Assembly (NCBI RefSeq): GCF_017876495.1
Contig: NZ_JAGIOB010000001.1
Coordinates: 4,216,001-4,280,000, forward strand
From: Microlunatus capsulatus
Lineage (GTDB): Bacteria > Actinomycetota > Actinomycetes > Propionibacteriales > Propionibacteriaceae
Reading direction: 5' to 3'
Length of the DNA stretch: 64,000 bases
Both the position numbers and the translations under genes were made by a program. The notes below the pieces were generated by a model. The model saw only the letters and a program-made list of their open reading frames with translations. It did no database searches and was not told the DNA's origin. Of the stretch, positions 19,515 to 28,246 are shown piece after piece; the stretch's first letter is position 1; every line of letters starts with the position of its first letter.

Positions 19515-20750
19515 TCAGGCCCTGCCCGGGCGCAGCCGCACGCCGCTGCGGGGCCGGGTGGGCATCCGCGCGGTGCTCCAGCCGAGGTCCTGGCCGGGGA
19601 CCGGCGTCCACGGGGCGGCGGCCAGCCGGCGGACGGCGACCTCCAGCAGGGTGAGCGTCACCCCCTCGCCCGGGCAGCGGTGGCCCGTCCGGACGTCCCC
19701 GCCGCCCTGCGGCACGAGGGCCTCCTCCTCGACGGGGCCGAGGAAGCGCGCGGGGTCGAACCGGTCCGGGTCGGGCCAGGCCCCGGGGTCGTGGGTGGTG
19801 CCGTGCACGTCGAGGACGACGAGCCCGCCCCGGCGGACCGGCTGGCCCAGCACGTCCTGCGCCCGGCGGGCCCGGGCCGCCAGCACCGGGACGAACGGGT
19901 AGCAGCGGCGAACCTCGTGCGCGAAGGCCCGGGCGGCCGCCGCGTCGCCGTCGGCGATCCGGGCCCGCCAGCCCGGCTGCTCCACCAGGGCGAGGGCGGC
20001 GAAGGCGACGAACCAGGCGACGGCGACGCTGGGCCGGACCACGTTGAGCAGCTCGACGGCGGCGACCCGGGCGGGCAGCAGCCGGCCGGCCCCGTCGCGC
20101 CCGCCGGCCAGCACGGCGAGGGCGCTGCCCGGCGGGGGCGTGAGCTCCCCGGCACGGGTGCGCCGGACCAGGCCGGTCGCCCAGCGATCGAGCCGCACCC
20201 GGGCGAGGGCGGCCACCGCCCACGGGGGCGGGGCGGTGGCGAACCCGCCGACGACGGCGGCCAGCTGCCGTCCGCGCCGGCGCTGCTCGTCGGGGCCGAC
20301 GTCGATCCCCGCCCAGGGCAGGACGGCGGACGCGATGAGGTCGACGGCCTCGTCGAAGACGGTGACCTCGTCGCGGCCCGCCCAGCCGGCGACCCGCTCG
20401 GCCCACCGCGCGTCGGCCGCCGCGCCGAGCCGGTCGACGGCCTCCGCGCCCAGCACGTCGAGCAGCAGGGCCTTGCGGTGGTGGTGGGCGGCGTCGTCGA
20501 GGCCGTGCACGGCCCCGGGGCCGAACAGCACCAGCTTCACCGGCGGCGGGAACGCCCCGCGGCGCCGCAGCCGGTCGTCGTAGAAGCGGCGGACCCCGGC
20601 GACCCCGCCGAGGACGACGGCGGGCCGGCCCAGCAGCCGGGTCGGCACCGCCGTCTCCCCGTCGCGCAGCTCCGGCGCCCAGGGGTAGCCCTGCCGCAGC
20701 AGGCGCAGGGTCTGGTCGCGTCGTCGCCGCCGGGGCCGCTGGTCGTCCAC
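19515..20750 (-). CDS. Cytochrome P450, CYP152-like peroxygenase
   Basis: A 411-residue P450. The haem-ligand loop is TGHRCPGEG with Cys at about residue 359. The I-helix has LLNVVRPSVAVAWFV in place of the usual acid-alcohol pair; this Arg-Pro is the hallmark of CYP152 enzymes, which hydroxylate or decarboxylate fatty acids with hydrogen peroxide rather than NAD(P)H. No ferredoxin or reductase gene is nearby, consistent with that. The GTG at 20750 is preferred on length and because GGGTAC lies 9 nt upstream; an in-frame start 102 nt earlier exists. Confidence 0.85.
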   Translation of the reverse strand: MDDQRPRRRRRDQTLRLLRQGYPWAPELRDGETAVPTRLLGRPAVVLGGVAGVRRFYDDRLRRRGAFPPPVKLVLFGPGAVHGLDDAAHHHRKALLLDVLGAEAVDRLGAAADARWAERVAGWAGRDEVTVFDEAVDLIASAVLPWAGIDVGPDEQRRRGRQLAAVVGGFATAPPPWAVAALARVRLDRWATGLVRRTRAGELTPPPGSALAVLAGGRDGAGRLLPARVAAVELLNVVRPSVAVAWFVAFAALALVEQPGWRARIADGDAAAARAFAHEVRRCYPFVPVLAARARRAQDVLGQPVRRGGLVVLDVHGTTHDPGAWPDPDRFDPARFLGPVEEEALVPQGGGDVRTGHRCPGEGVTLTLLEVAVRRLAAAPWTPVPGQDLGWSTARMPTRPRSGVRLRPGRA

Positions 20751-20759
20751 GTCCCCGCC

Positions 20760-20783
20760 GTACCCGGTCCCCGCCCGCTGAAC
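20760..20783 (-). promoter_or_regulatory. Weak sigmaB-like promoter of the P450 gene
   Basis: On the minus strand, GTTCA (20783-20779), a 13-nt spacer and GGGTAC (20765-20760), 9 nt before the GTG. The -10 is good, but the -35 and spacer are poorer than at the two neighbouring promoters. Confidence 0.35.
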
Positions 20784-20868
20784 CTCGCCCGCCGGACCCT
20801 GCCGGCCGGGTGACCACGTCGCGTGAGCCGTGGACGGCGCCCCGGCCGGCATGACGTAGGTTGGTCGC

Positions 20869-20963
20869 CGAACACGGGAGTCCGGTGAGCCGGGCTGAGA
20901 GGAAGGTTCTCCAACCTTCGACCGTCGAACCTGATCTGGGTCATGCCAGCGCAGGGAGGCCTC
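20869..20963 (+). ncRNA. TPP riboswitch (THI element)
   Basis: The conserved halves of the thiamine pyrophosphate aptamer are present: ACGGGAGTCCGGTGAGCC with GGCTGAGAGGAAG on the 5' side, and ACCTGATCTGGGTCATGCC followed by AGCGCAGGGAGG on the 3' side. A variable stem (AAGGTT/AACCTT) lies between. TAGGTT at 20857-20862 is well placed as the -10 for a transcript starting near 20869. It precedes the ykoE-type ECF transporter, so TPP should lower its expression. Confidence 0.96.
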
Positions 20964-21004
20964 TTGTCACGTCCCCGTGTCCCTCTGACCGAGAGGTGCA
21001 CACC

Positions 21005-21634
21005 ATGCCGCACACCACCACCCCGTCCCTCGACGAGCGGACCACCACCGCTCCCGGCCGCCGCTGGCGGGTCGTCGACATCGTCGTCGCCAGCGTCGTC
21101 GGCGTCGCCCTGGGCGTCGTCTTCCTCGTCTGGGGCGCCGCCTACAACGTCCTCGAGACGCCGTTCAAGGCGCTGCTGCCGGGCGCGCAGTCCTTCGTCG
21201 AGGCGCCCTTCCTGCTGGGCGCCGTCGTCGGCGGGCTGCTCATCCGCAAGCCCGGCGCTGCGATCTACGTCGAGCTGCTGGCCGCCGTCGTCTCGGCCCT
21301 GCTGGGCAGCCAGTGGGGCCTGCTGACCCTGGTCTCGGGCCTGGTCCAGGGCCTCGGCGCCGAGATCGTCTTCGCGCTGTTCCTCTACCGGGTCTGGCGG
21401 CTGCCCGTCGCCTGGCTCGCGGGCGCGGGCGCCGGCGTCGGCCTGGCGGTCTTCGAGCTGCTGGCCTACTACCCGGGCAGCACCGCCCTGTTCGCCACCG
21501 TCTACCTGGTCAGCGCCGTGCTGGGCGGGGCCGTCGTCGCCGGGACGCTGTCGTGGCTGGTCGTCCGCGCCCTGGCCCGGACCGGCGTGCTGCACCGCTT
21601 CGCCGCCGGCCGGGACACCGCCGAGCTGGTCTGA
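21005..21634 (+). CDS. ykoE: ECF transporter S component, YkoE family
   Basis: A 209-residue membrane protein with about six helices, the substrate-binding subunit of a thiamine/hydroxymethylpyrimidine importer. VFLVWGAAYN, the PFLLGAVVGGLLIRKPGAAIYVELLAA segment and GAEIVFALFLYR are typical of YkoE. The ATG at 21005 follows GAGAGGTG and lies 42 nt beyond the TPP riboswitch; the longer open frame runs back through the aptamer and is not coding. It is followed 2 nt later by the ATPase gene and then EcfT, a complete transporter operon. Confidence 0.9.
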   Translation: MPHTTTPSLDERTTTAPGRRWRVVDIVVASVVGVALGVVFLVWGAAYNVLETPFKALLPGAQSFVEAPFLLGAVVGGLLIRKPGAAIYVELLAAVVSALLGSQWGLLTLVSGLVQGLGAEIVFALFLYRVWRLPVAWLAGAGAGVGLAVFELLAYYPGSTALFATVYLVSAVLGGAVVAGTLSWLVVRALARTGVLHRFAAGRDTAELV

Positions 21635-21636
21635 GC

Positions 21637-23160
21637 GTGCCCGCGGTGCCCTCCCGCCAGCCGGTCGCCCCCGCGGCGGCCGGCCCGGCGACGACCCGGC
21701 CGGCCCGGGTGCGGGCGCAGGGCTGGGGCTGGCGGCATGCCGGCCGGCGGGCTTGGGCGCTGCGCGGGCTCGACCTGGTCGTCGAGCCGGGGGAGCGGGT
21801 GCTGCTGCTCGGCGCCTCCGGGGCCGGCAAGTCGACGCTGCTGCACGCCCTCGCGGGCGTGCTCGGCGACGACGAGGGCGGGGAGGAGGAGGGCGCGCTG
21901 CGCCTGGACGGGGCACGCCCCCGCGACGCCCGGGGCCGGGCCGGCCTGGTCCTGCAGGACCCGGAGTCGCAGGTGATCCTCGCCCGGGTCGGCGACGACG
22001 TGGCCTTCGGCTGCGAGAACCTCGGCGTCCCCCGCGAAGCCATCTGGCCCCGGGTGTCCGCCGCGCTCGACGCCGTCGGGCTCGACGTGCCCCTCGACCA
22101 CCCGACCGAGCGCCTCTCCGGCGGCCAGCAGCAGCGGCTCGCCCTGGCCGGCGTGCTGGCCATGCAGCCGGGGGTGCTGCTCCTCGACGAGCCGACCGCC
22201 AACCTCGACCCCGAGGGCGTCACCGAGGTCCGCGACGCCGTCGCCCGCGTGCTGGACGCCACCGGGGCCACCTTCCTCGTCGTCGAGCACCGCGTGGCGA
22301 CCTGGCTGCCGGTGGTGGACCGCGTCGTCGTCCTGGGGCCCGACGGCCTGCTGGCCGACGGCCCCCCGGCCGAGGTGCTGGCCCGGACCGGGCCCGCGCT
22401 GGCCGCGGCCGGCATCTGGGTCCCGGACCACCCGCCGCGGGTGCCCGCCCGTCCGCGGCCTGCGCCCGGGCCGCCGCTGCTGGGCGCCGAGGCCCTCGCC
22501 GTCGGCCGGGCCGGCCGGCTGGTCCGCTCCGGCGTCGACCTGGAGCTGGCGGCCGGCGCGTCGGTCGCCCTGACCGGCCGCAACGGCGCGGGCAAGTCCA
22601 CCCTCGCCCTCACCCTGGCCGGGCTGCTCGACCCGCTCGCCGGCCGCGTCCGGGCCCACCCCGCGCTGGCCCGCGGGCTGGGGGACCGGCCGCACGGCTG
22701 GCGCTCGCGCGAGCTGGTGTCCCGGGTGGGCGTCGTCTTCCAGGAGCCGGAGCACCAGTTCCTCACCGCCTCCGTCCAGGCCGAGCTGGAGGTGGGCCTG
22801 CGCGCCACCCGGCGGCTCGACGCGGCCGGCCGCGCGCGGGTCGCCGAGCTGCTGGCCCGGCTGCGGCTGGAGGGCCTGGCCCGGGCCAACCCCTTCACCC
22901 TCTCCGGCGGGGAGAAGCGGCGGCTGTCGGTGGCCACGGTGCTGGTCACCTCGCCCGACCTGCTGGTGCTCGACGAGCCGACGTTCGGCCAGGACGCGCT
23001 GACCTGGGCCGGGCTGGTGGACCTCCTCGGGGCCCTGCTCGCCGAGGGCCGCACCGTCCTCTCGGTGACCCACGACCGGGCCTTCGTCGACGCCCTGGGC
23101 GGCACCGAGCTGGTGCTCGGCCCCGGCGACGGCGTCCGTGCCCCGGCGGCGGCGCGGTGA
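21637..23160 (+). CDS. ykoD: ECF transporter duplicated ATP-binding protein (YkoD-like)
   Basis: A 507-residue cytosolic protein with two ABC ATPase domains in one chain. The first has GASGAGKST, LSGGQQQRLA and LLLDEPTANLD; the second, from about residue 280, has GRNGAGKST, LSGGEKRRLS and LVLDEPTFGQD. It therefore supplies both EcfA and EcfA' functions. The GTG start lies 2 nt after the ykoE stop; a second GTG 9 nt on is possible. The stop overlaps the ecfT start (GTGA). Confidence 0.92.
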   Translation: MPAVPSRQPVAPAAAGPATTRPARVRAQGWGWRHAGRRAWALRGLDLVVEPGERVLLLGASGAGKSTLLHALAGVLGDDEGGEEEGALRLDGARPRDARGRAGLVLQDPESQVILARVGDDVAFGCENLGVPREAIWPRVSAALDAVGLDVPLDHPTERLSGGQQQRLALAGVLAMQPGVLLLDEPTANLDPEGVTEVRDAVARVLDATGATFLVVEHRVATWLPVVDRVVVLGPDGLLADGPPAEVLARTGPALAAAGIWVPDHPPRVPARPRPAPGPPLLGAEALAVGRAGRLVRSGVDLELAAGASVALTGRNGAGKSTLALTLAGLLDPLAGRVRAHPALARGLGDRPHGWRSRELVSRVGVVFQEPEHQFLTASVQAELEVGLRATRRLDAAGRARVAELLARLRLEGLARANPFTLSGGEKRRLSVATVLVTSPDLLVLDEPTFGQDALTWAGLVDLLGALLAEGRTVLSVTHDRAFVDALGGTELVLGPGDGVRAPAAAR

Positions 23161-23939
23161 GCACCGCGGTGCTCGCGGGCCCGGGGCGTCGGGTGCTCAC
23201 CGTCAACCCGGTGGCCAAGATCGCCGCGCTGGTCCCGCTGACGCTCTGCCTGCTCAGCACGCTGGACTGGCTCTCGGCCGTCGTCGCCGTCGTCGGCGAG
23301 CTCGTCGTCTTCCTCGCCGTCGGGCTGCGGGCGCGCGGGCTGGGCCGGCGGCTGCTCCCGCTGCTGGTGGCCGCCCCGCTGGCCGGGGTGACGATGGTGC
23401 TCTACGGCCGGCCGTCGGGGGAGACCTACCTGCGGCTGGGTCTGGTGCACGTCACCGAGGGCTCGGTCGCCATCGGCCTGGCCACGACGGCCCGGCTGGT
23501 GGCCATCGCGCTGCCGGCGGTCGTGCTGCTGGCCACCATCGACCCGACCGACCTCGCCGACGGCCTCGCCCAGCGCTGGCGGCTGCCCGGCCGGTTCGTC
23601 CTCGGGGCGCTGGCGGGGCTGCGGCTGGTGGGGCTGTTCCTGCAGGACTGGCGCTCCCTCGAGCTGGCCCGGCGCGCCCGCGGCGTCGCCGACTCGGGCC
23701 GGCTGCGCCGGTTCGCCGGGCAGGTGCTGGCGCTGCTCGTGCTCGCGGTCCGACGGGGCAGCCGGCTGGCGACGGCGATGGAGGCGCGCGGCTTCGACGG
23801 CCCGACCGCCCGCACCTGGGCGCGACCCTCCCCCTTCGGCCGCGCGGAGGTCGTCACGATCGCCGCCGGGGCCGCGCTCGGCGCGCTCTGCGTGGTGGTG
23901 GCCGTGCTGGCCGGCACCTGGAACCCGGTCCTCACCTGA
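23157..23939 (+). CDS. ykoC: ECF transporter transmembrane protein EcfT (YkoC-like)
   Basis: A 260-residue integral membrane protein that couples the ATPases to the S component. It has about five helices and the two cytoplasmic coupling motifs of EcfT: ARRARG (near residue 175) and MEARGF (near residue 210). Translation is coupled to the ATPase gene by a 4-nt overlap. It is the last gene of the TPP-controlled operon, which ends at the hairpin 23958-23987. Confidence 0.92.
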   Translation: MSTAVLAGPGRRVLTVNPVAKIAALVPLTLCLLSTLDWLSAVVAVVGELVVFLAVGLRARGLGRRLLPLLVAAPLAGVTMVLYGRPSGETYLRLGLVHVTEGSVAIGLATTARLVAIALPAVVLLATIDPTDLADGLAQRWRLPGRFVLGALAGLRLVGLFLQDWRSLELARRARGVADSGRLRRFAGQVLALLVLAVRRGSRLATAMEARGFDGPTARTWARPSPFGRAEVVTIAAGAALGALCVVVAVLAGTWNPVLT

Positions 23940-23957
23940 GGTCCCCGGACGCGCGAG

Positions 23958-23987
23958 GGCCCGGCACCGCGGGGGCGGTGCCGGGCC
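23958..23987. terminator. Bidirectional hairpin terminator
   Basis: 12-bp perfect arms GGCCCGGCACCG and CGGTGCCGGGCC with a 6-nt loop, between the convergent ecfT and manganese catalase genes. No T-tract. Confidence 0.75.
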
Positions 23988-24005
23988 GTCGGGGTCGCTC
24001 GCGCG

Positions 24006-24884
24006 CTACTTGCCGAGCGCGTCCTTCACCGTGGACGTGACCTTCTCGGCCAGGTTCGGCTTCGGGTCGGTGCCGAACAGCCGCGGGTCGGGCTGGGTGG
24101 GCGGGGGCATCGGGGCCGACGTCGTCGGGCCGTCGTGGTAGGTGAACTCGCCGTTGCCGTCCGGCGTCGGGCCCGAGGCCCAGCGGCCCTCGGCGGCGGC
24201 CTTCCCGTCGGAGAAGTTGAGGTACTGGTAGTGCACCTCGGTGTTCTCGAGCTTCTGCGGGAAGTTGCTCGGCACCGGCAGCTCCTCCAGGCCCTCGGCC
24301 TGCAGCTCGGCGATCGCGGCCAGCCACTGGTTCTGGTGCATGGTGTCGCGGGCGATGAGGAAGCTCAGCAGGTCCCGGACCCCCTTGTCGTCGGTCATGT
24401 GGTACAGCCGGGCGGCCTGCAGCCGGCCCTGCATCTCGCCGTTGGCGTTGGCGTAGAAGTCGGCGAGCAGGTTGCCGCTGGCGGTGATGTAGCTGCCCTG
24501 CCAGGGGTTCCCGTTGCTGTCGACGGCCCGGGCGCCGGCCCCGGCGACGATGGCGTGCTGCACGTCGCCGCCGCCGATCACCGCGGCCATCACCGGGTCG
24601 GAGTCGACGGTGGCCTGCAGGTCGGCGTTCGGGTCCTTCTCGAGCAGCCGGGCGATCATGATCGCCAGCATCTCGACGTGGCCGAACTCCTCGGAGCCGA
24701 TGCCGAAGAGGAGGTCGCGCCACTTGCCCGGGATGTGCACGTTCCAGGCCTGGAACCCGTACTGCATCGCGATGGTGATCTCGCCGTACTGCCCGCCCAG
24801 CACCTCCTGCAGCTTGCGGGCGTAGATGGCGTCCGGCTTGTCGGGGACGGCCTTGAACTGCAGCTCCTGCTTGTGGAAGAACAT
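24006..24884 (-). CDS. Manganese catalase family protein
   Basis: A 292-residue ferritin-like protein of the non-haem, dimanganese catalase family, which disproportionates hydrogen peroxide. Di-metal ligands fit the helices around EITIAMQYGFQA (residues 35-46), GSEEFGHVEMLA (about 63-74; E and H of an ExxH motif) and a second pair in GEMQGRL and ARDTMHQNQ (about 178-186). The C-terminal segment is an acidic, proline-rich tail, as usual. It is a single gene, probably transcribed from the sigmaB-like promoter at 24930-24954. Confidence 0.9.
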   Translation of the reverse strand: MFFHKQELQFKAVPDKPDAIYARKLQEVLGGQYGEITIAMQYGFQAWNVHIPGKWRDLLFGIGSEEFGHVEMLAIMIARLLEKDPNADLQATVDSDPVMAAVIGGGDVQHAIVAGAGARAVDSNGNPWQGSYITASGNLLADFYANANGEMQGRLQAARLYHMTDDKGVRDLLSFLIARDTMHQNQWLAAIAELQAEGLEELPVPSNFPQKLENTEVHYQYLNFSDGKAAAEGRWASGPTPDGNGEFTYHDGPTTSAPMPPPTQPDPRLFGTDPKPNLAEKVTSTVKDALGK

Positions 24885-24929
24885 CCTGCTCCTCGGGGAT
24901 GGGGTGTCTCGATCGGTTCCCCTACCCGG

Positions 24930-24954
24930 CTACCCGGGTGGGCCGGGGCGAAAC
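24930..24954 (-). promoter_or_regulatory. SigmaB-like promoter of the Mn catalase gene
   Basis: On the minus strand, GTTTC (24954-24950), a 14-nt spacer and GGGTAG (24935-24930), about 45 nt before the ATG. It is the third site of this form in the window upstream of an oxidative-stress-type gene. A second GGGTAG lies 8 nt closer to the gene. Confidence 0.55.
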
Positions 24955-25032
24955 GGGTGGCCGGGGCCGGCGGGCGCGGCCGCTAGCATCGGGCCGCCGC
25001 CCTCCGCGGCGCCGCGACCTGAGGAGCCGCTC

Positions 25033-25884
25033 GTGCCCACCGAGACCGTCACGCTCACCTCGCTGGCCCGCTACCCGCTGAAGTCGGGCCGCGCCGAGCC
25101 CCTGGCCGAGGCGGTGGTGGAGCCCTGGGGGCTGGCGGGCGACCGGCGCTGGATGGTCGTCGACGAGGCCGGCGCGATGCTCACCGGCCGCCAGGTGCCG
25201 GGGATGGTGCTGGTGGAGGCCGAGGTCGCCCCCGACGCCCTCGTGCTGCGGGCGGCGGGCCGGCCCGAGCTGCGGGTGCCCGTGCCGCCCGGCCCCGACC
25301 GGGTGGAGGTCGACCTCTGGGGCAGCCGCTTCCCCGCCACCCCGGCGCCGGGCGCCGAGGCCTGGCTGGCCGACGTGCTGGGCCGGCCGGCCGCGCTGCT
25401 GCACCTGGCCGACCCCCGCGGCCGCCCCGCCGACCCCGCCTTCGCCGGCCCCGACGACGTGGTCTCCCTGGCCGACGGCTTCCCCCTGATGCTCACCAGC
25501 GAGTCCTCGCTGGCCGCGCTCGACGCCTGGGTCGCCGCCGGGCCGCGGCCCGAGGAGGGTCCGCTGGGTATGGGCCGGTTCCGCCCCAACCTGGTGGTCG
25601 CCGGTGCGGAGGCGTGGGCGGAGGACCGGTGGCGGCGGGTCCGGGTCGGCGAGGTGGTGCTGCGGGTCGTCAAGGGCTGCGAGCGCTGCGCGTTCACCCT
25701 CGTCGACCCGGCCACCGCGGAGCGGACCAAGGAGCCGCTGACGAGCCTGGCCCGGCACCGCCGGCTGGACGGCAAGACCTGGTTCGGGGTCAACCTCGTC
25801 CCCGAGCAGGCCGGCGGCCGGCTCCGGGTGGGCGACGCCGTCGAGGTCCTGGAGGCCGTCGAGGAGCCGGGTCCGCTGCGCTGA
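25033..25884 (+). CDS. MOSC domain protein
   Basis: A 283-residue protein with an N-terminal MOSC beta-barrel domain (SLARYPLKS and GLAGDRRWMVVDE near the start) and a C-terminal MOSC domain carrying the expected cysteine segment VKGCERCAFTLVDP near residue 220. MOSC proteins handle sulfur or molybdenum cofactor chemistry, for example amidoxime reduction or sulfur transfer. It lacks a ferredoxin domain. GAGGAG lies 7 nt before the GTG start, and TAGCAT at 24984-24989 is a possible -10. No Mo-cofactor genes are adjacent. Confidence 0.87.
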   Translation: MPTETVTLTSLARYPLKSGRAEPLAEAVVEPWGLAGDRRWMVVDEAGAMLTGRQVPGMVLVEAEVAPDALVLRAAGRPELRVPVPPGPDRVEVDLWGSRFPATPAPGAEAWLADVLGRPAALLHLADPRGRPADPAFAGPDDVVSLADGFPLMLTSESSLAALDAWVAAGPRPEEGPLGMGRFRPNLVVAGAEAWAEDRWRRVRVGEVVLRVVKGCERCAFTLVDPATAERTKEPLTSLARHRRLDGKTWFGVNLVPEQAGGRLRVGDAVEVLEAVEEPGPLR

Positions 25885-25905
25885 GCCGCGGACCCGGCCG
25901 CCCGC

Positions 25906-27819
25906 TCAGGGGGCGGTGACCACCAGCGAGTCGAGCCGGACGGTGACCGGGGCGTTCGTGGCGCCGCTGGAGAGGTAGGGGCTGACGGCGACCGAGCCCG
26001 CCGCCTGCAGCCCGGCGGTGCTGTCGGCCACCGAGCGCTGCCAGGTCGTCGGCTCCGGCGTCCCGGCCTTCCAGACCTTCGCCCGCAGGGTGGTGGGAGC
26101 GGTGCCGGAGGCCTCGGTGCGCACGTTCAGCAGGTCGCCGGGGGTGTAGGTGAGCCCGCTGACCGCGACCGCCGCCTGCAGGTTGACCTCCGAGCCGGTG
26201 GCCGTGGTGCGGGCCAGCTCCAGGGTCACCGCGCCGGCGCTGGTCACCCGGGTCTTGGCCAGGTAGGCGCCGCCGCCGGTGACCCGGCGGGCGTGCGTGG
26301 CCAGGTAGAGGCCGCTGCCGGCGGGCACCTTGTCGAGCCCGAAGGCCAGCCGGGTGTCGCTGCCGGTCGTCGTGACCTGGTTGAGCGCGGCGACCGGCCC
26401 GCTGCCGGCGCCCACCTTCACGGTGGCCACCCCGCCCCCGACCGCGTAGTTCGCGGCGGTCCCGGACACCGTCCAGGCCCCGCCGGTGGGCGCGGAGCCC
26501 CACCCGGAGTTGACGGTGCGCGCGAACTGGTCGTCGACCAGCGCGCCCGCGACCGGCGCCGTCGGCGCGACGTTGCGGGTGCTCTGCGCCGTCCCGCCGT
26601 CGTCGTCGGTCACCGTCAGGGTGACGGGGTAGCTGCCGGGCGTGCGGTAGGTGTGCGACGCCGTCACCCCGGTCGCGGTGCTGCCGTCGCCGAAGGTCCA
26701 GGCGTAGGAGGCGATGGTGCCGTCGGGGTCGCGCGAGGCGCCGGCGTCGACGCCGCAGACCAGGTCGGTGCAGGTGCTGGTGAACGAGGCCACCGGCGGC
26801 TGGTCGGCGGGGGTGGTGCCCTTGGTCAGGGTGAAGGAGTCGGCCAGGGTGCCGCCGGCCCCGCGGACGAAGGAGGCCTGCAGCACGTCGGCGGTCGCCT
26901 GGACGTCGAGGAACCCGTAGGTGGGGTTGACGTTGCGGCCGCTGGTCGCCGCCATGTAGGGCAGCTCCGGGTCGGTGGTCGTGACGTCGTACAGCAGCTG
27001 GCCGCCGGTCCCGACGACCATGGCGACGCTGCCCGCGCCCGCACGGAAGTCGCCGTCCGTGTCGGCCACGCAGCCGGCGTCGTAGCGGCCGGGGACGAAG
27101 GCCGGGCAGCCGGCGCCCAGCGCCAGCTGGTGGCTGCGCTGGTAGGTGTGCTCGTGCCCGCTGAGCACCAGGTCGACCTTCTTGGACAGCAGCAGGTTGA
27201 AGACGTCGGCGCCGGAGTCGCAGCCGTACTTGCCCACCGTCAGGCAGGGCTTGTGCATCCCGACGACCACCCACGGCACCCCCGCGGCGCGGGCGCCGTC
27301 GATGGCCTGGGCCGTCCACTGGTACCGGGCCGAGCCGGCCGCGTAGCTCCAGGTGCCGTCGGGGTAGGTCAGCCCGGGCGAGATCATGACGAACCGGACC
27401 AGGGGGGCGCCGGCCGGCACGTCGACGTAGTACTGCCGGCCGTAGGTCCCGACGACCCCGGGCAGCTGGTTCGGCAGGCAGGCGGAGAAGTCGTTGATGT
27501 TGCCGTTGAGGCCGTTGGACTCGTGGTTCCCGGAGAGCATCTCGAAGGGGAAGGAGTCCCCGACGCGCGCCTTGACGAAGTCGCACCAGCCCTGCTCCCC
27601 GCCCACCGTCCCGTAGGACATGTCGCCGAGGGTGACCGCGACGTCGCTGCCCGTCGCGGCCAGCTGGTCGAGCACCAGACCGGTGTTCGTCGTCTGGGCG
27701 AAGTCGCCGGCGGCGGTGAGGTGCAGCCGGCCCGGTTGCGGGGCCGCCGACACCTGGGTGCCGAGCAGCACCAGGAACACGGCCAGCACCACGGCCCGCA
27801 GGGTCACCCGTCGTCGCAT
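25906..27819 (-). CDS. Secreted metallophosphoesterase with PKD domain
   Basis: A 637-residue exported protein. A signal peptide ends near residue 26 (GTQVSAAP). The purple-acid-phosphatase-like catalytic domain shows the ordered metal motifs AAGDFAQ, LGDMSYG, SGNHES, GMHKP and SGHEHTYQRS up to about residue 230. A PKD domain follows (PPVASFTS to SYAWTFGDGS to HTYRTPGSYPVTLTVTDDDG, about 345-415), and a C-terminal beta-rich domain from about 430 resembles an LamG/carbohydrate-binding fold. It should hydrolyse phosphoesters outside the cell; the last two domains may attach it to polymer or surface. Confidence 0.88.
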   Translation of the reverse strand: MRRRVTLRAVVLAVFLVLLGTQVSAAPQPGRLHLTAAGDFAQTTNTGLVLDQLAATGSDVAVTLGDMSYGTVGGEQGWCDFVKARVGDSFPFEMLSGNHESNGLNGNINDFSACLPNQLPGVVGTYGRQYYVDVPAGAPLVRFVMISPGLTYPDGTWSYAAGSARYQWTAQAIDGARAAGVPWVVVGMHKPCLTVGKYGCDSGADVFNLLLSKKVDLVLSGHEHTYQRSHQLALGAGCPAFVPGRYDAGCVADTDGDFRAGAGSVAMVVGTGGQLLYDVTTTDPELPYMAATSGRNVNPTYGFLDVQATADVLQASFVRGAGGTLADSFTLTKGTTPADQPPVASFTSTCTDLVCGVDAGASRDPDGTIASYAWTFGDGSTATGVTASHTYRTPGSYPVTLTVTDDDGGTAQSTRNVAPTAPVAGALVDDQFARTVNSGWGSAPTGGAWTVSGTAANYAVGGGVATVKVGAGSGPVAALNQVTTTGSDTRLAFGLDKVPAGSGLYLATHARRVTGGGAYLAKTRVTSAGAVTLELARTTATGSEVNLQAAVAVSGLTYTPGDLLNVRTEASGTAPTTLRAKVWKAGTPEPTTWQRSVADSTAGLQAAGSVAVSPYLSSGATNAPVTVRLDSLVVTAP

Positions 27820-27889
27820 GGCGGCACAGTAGTACCGCCGGACGCCGGCCGGGGGCCGGACGGGCGAACGGGCCGGGTCCGGACGGGGC

Positions 27890-28246
27890 TCAGGCGGCGA
27901 CGGGCTCGACGGCCCGGGCCAGCACGGTCAGCTCCCGCTCGGTGAAGGGGATCAGCGCCAGCCGCTGCACGGCCTCGGGCAGCAGCGTCAGCCGGCCGGC
28001 GACGGGGGCGACGGTGAGGTGCGCCAGCGCGCCGTTGGCACCGGGCTCCACCTCCAGGCACCAGCCGAGCACCGAGCCGTCGGGCAGCCGCGTCCGCCAC
28101 CCCGTGCTGGCGCCGACCGGCGGCTCGGCGTAGCGCCACCGCTTGAGGTGGCCGGGGGCCGGGTCATCGGGGACGGTGCCGTGCACCGCCGACGCGTGCC
28201 GCACCAGCTGCGACGGTTCGCAGCGGATGAGCCGGTGGCAGGTCAT
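27890..28246 (-). CDS. Conserved-looking hypothetical protein
   Basis: A 118-residue protein that I do not recognise. It begins MTCHRLIRCEPSQLVRHASAVHGT and has a mixed alpha/beta composition, with a central GWCLEVEPG segment and a C-terminal helix. No signal peptide or membrane segment is visible. The ATG at 28246 is chosen because GGGAG lies 5 nt upstream; the frame extends 252 nt further but that part is low-complexity shadow sequence. It stands between a secreted phosphatase and a divergent glycosyltransferase, neither of which suggests its role. Confidence 0.6.
   Translation of the reverse strand: MTCHRLIRCEPSQLVRHASAVHGTVPDDPAPGHLKRWRYAEPPVGASTGWRTRLPDGSVLGWCLEVEPGANGALAHLTVAPVAGRLTLLPEAVQRLALIPFTERELTVLARAVEPVAA

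Noticed and set aside
20861-21004. N-terminal extension of YkoE.
   Set aside because: It runs through the TPP riboswitch aptamer.
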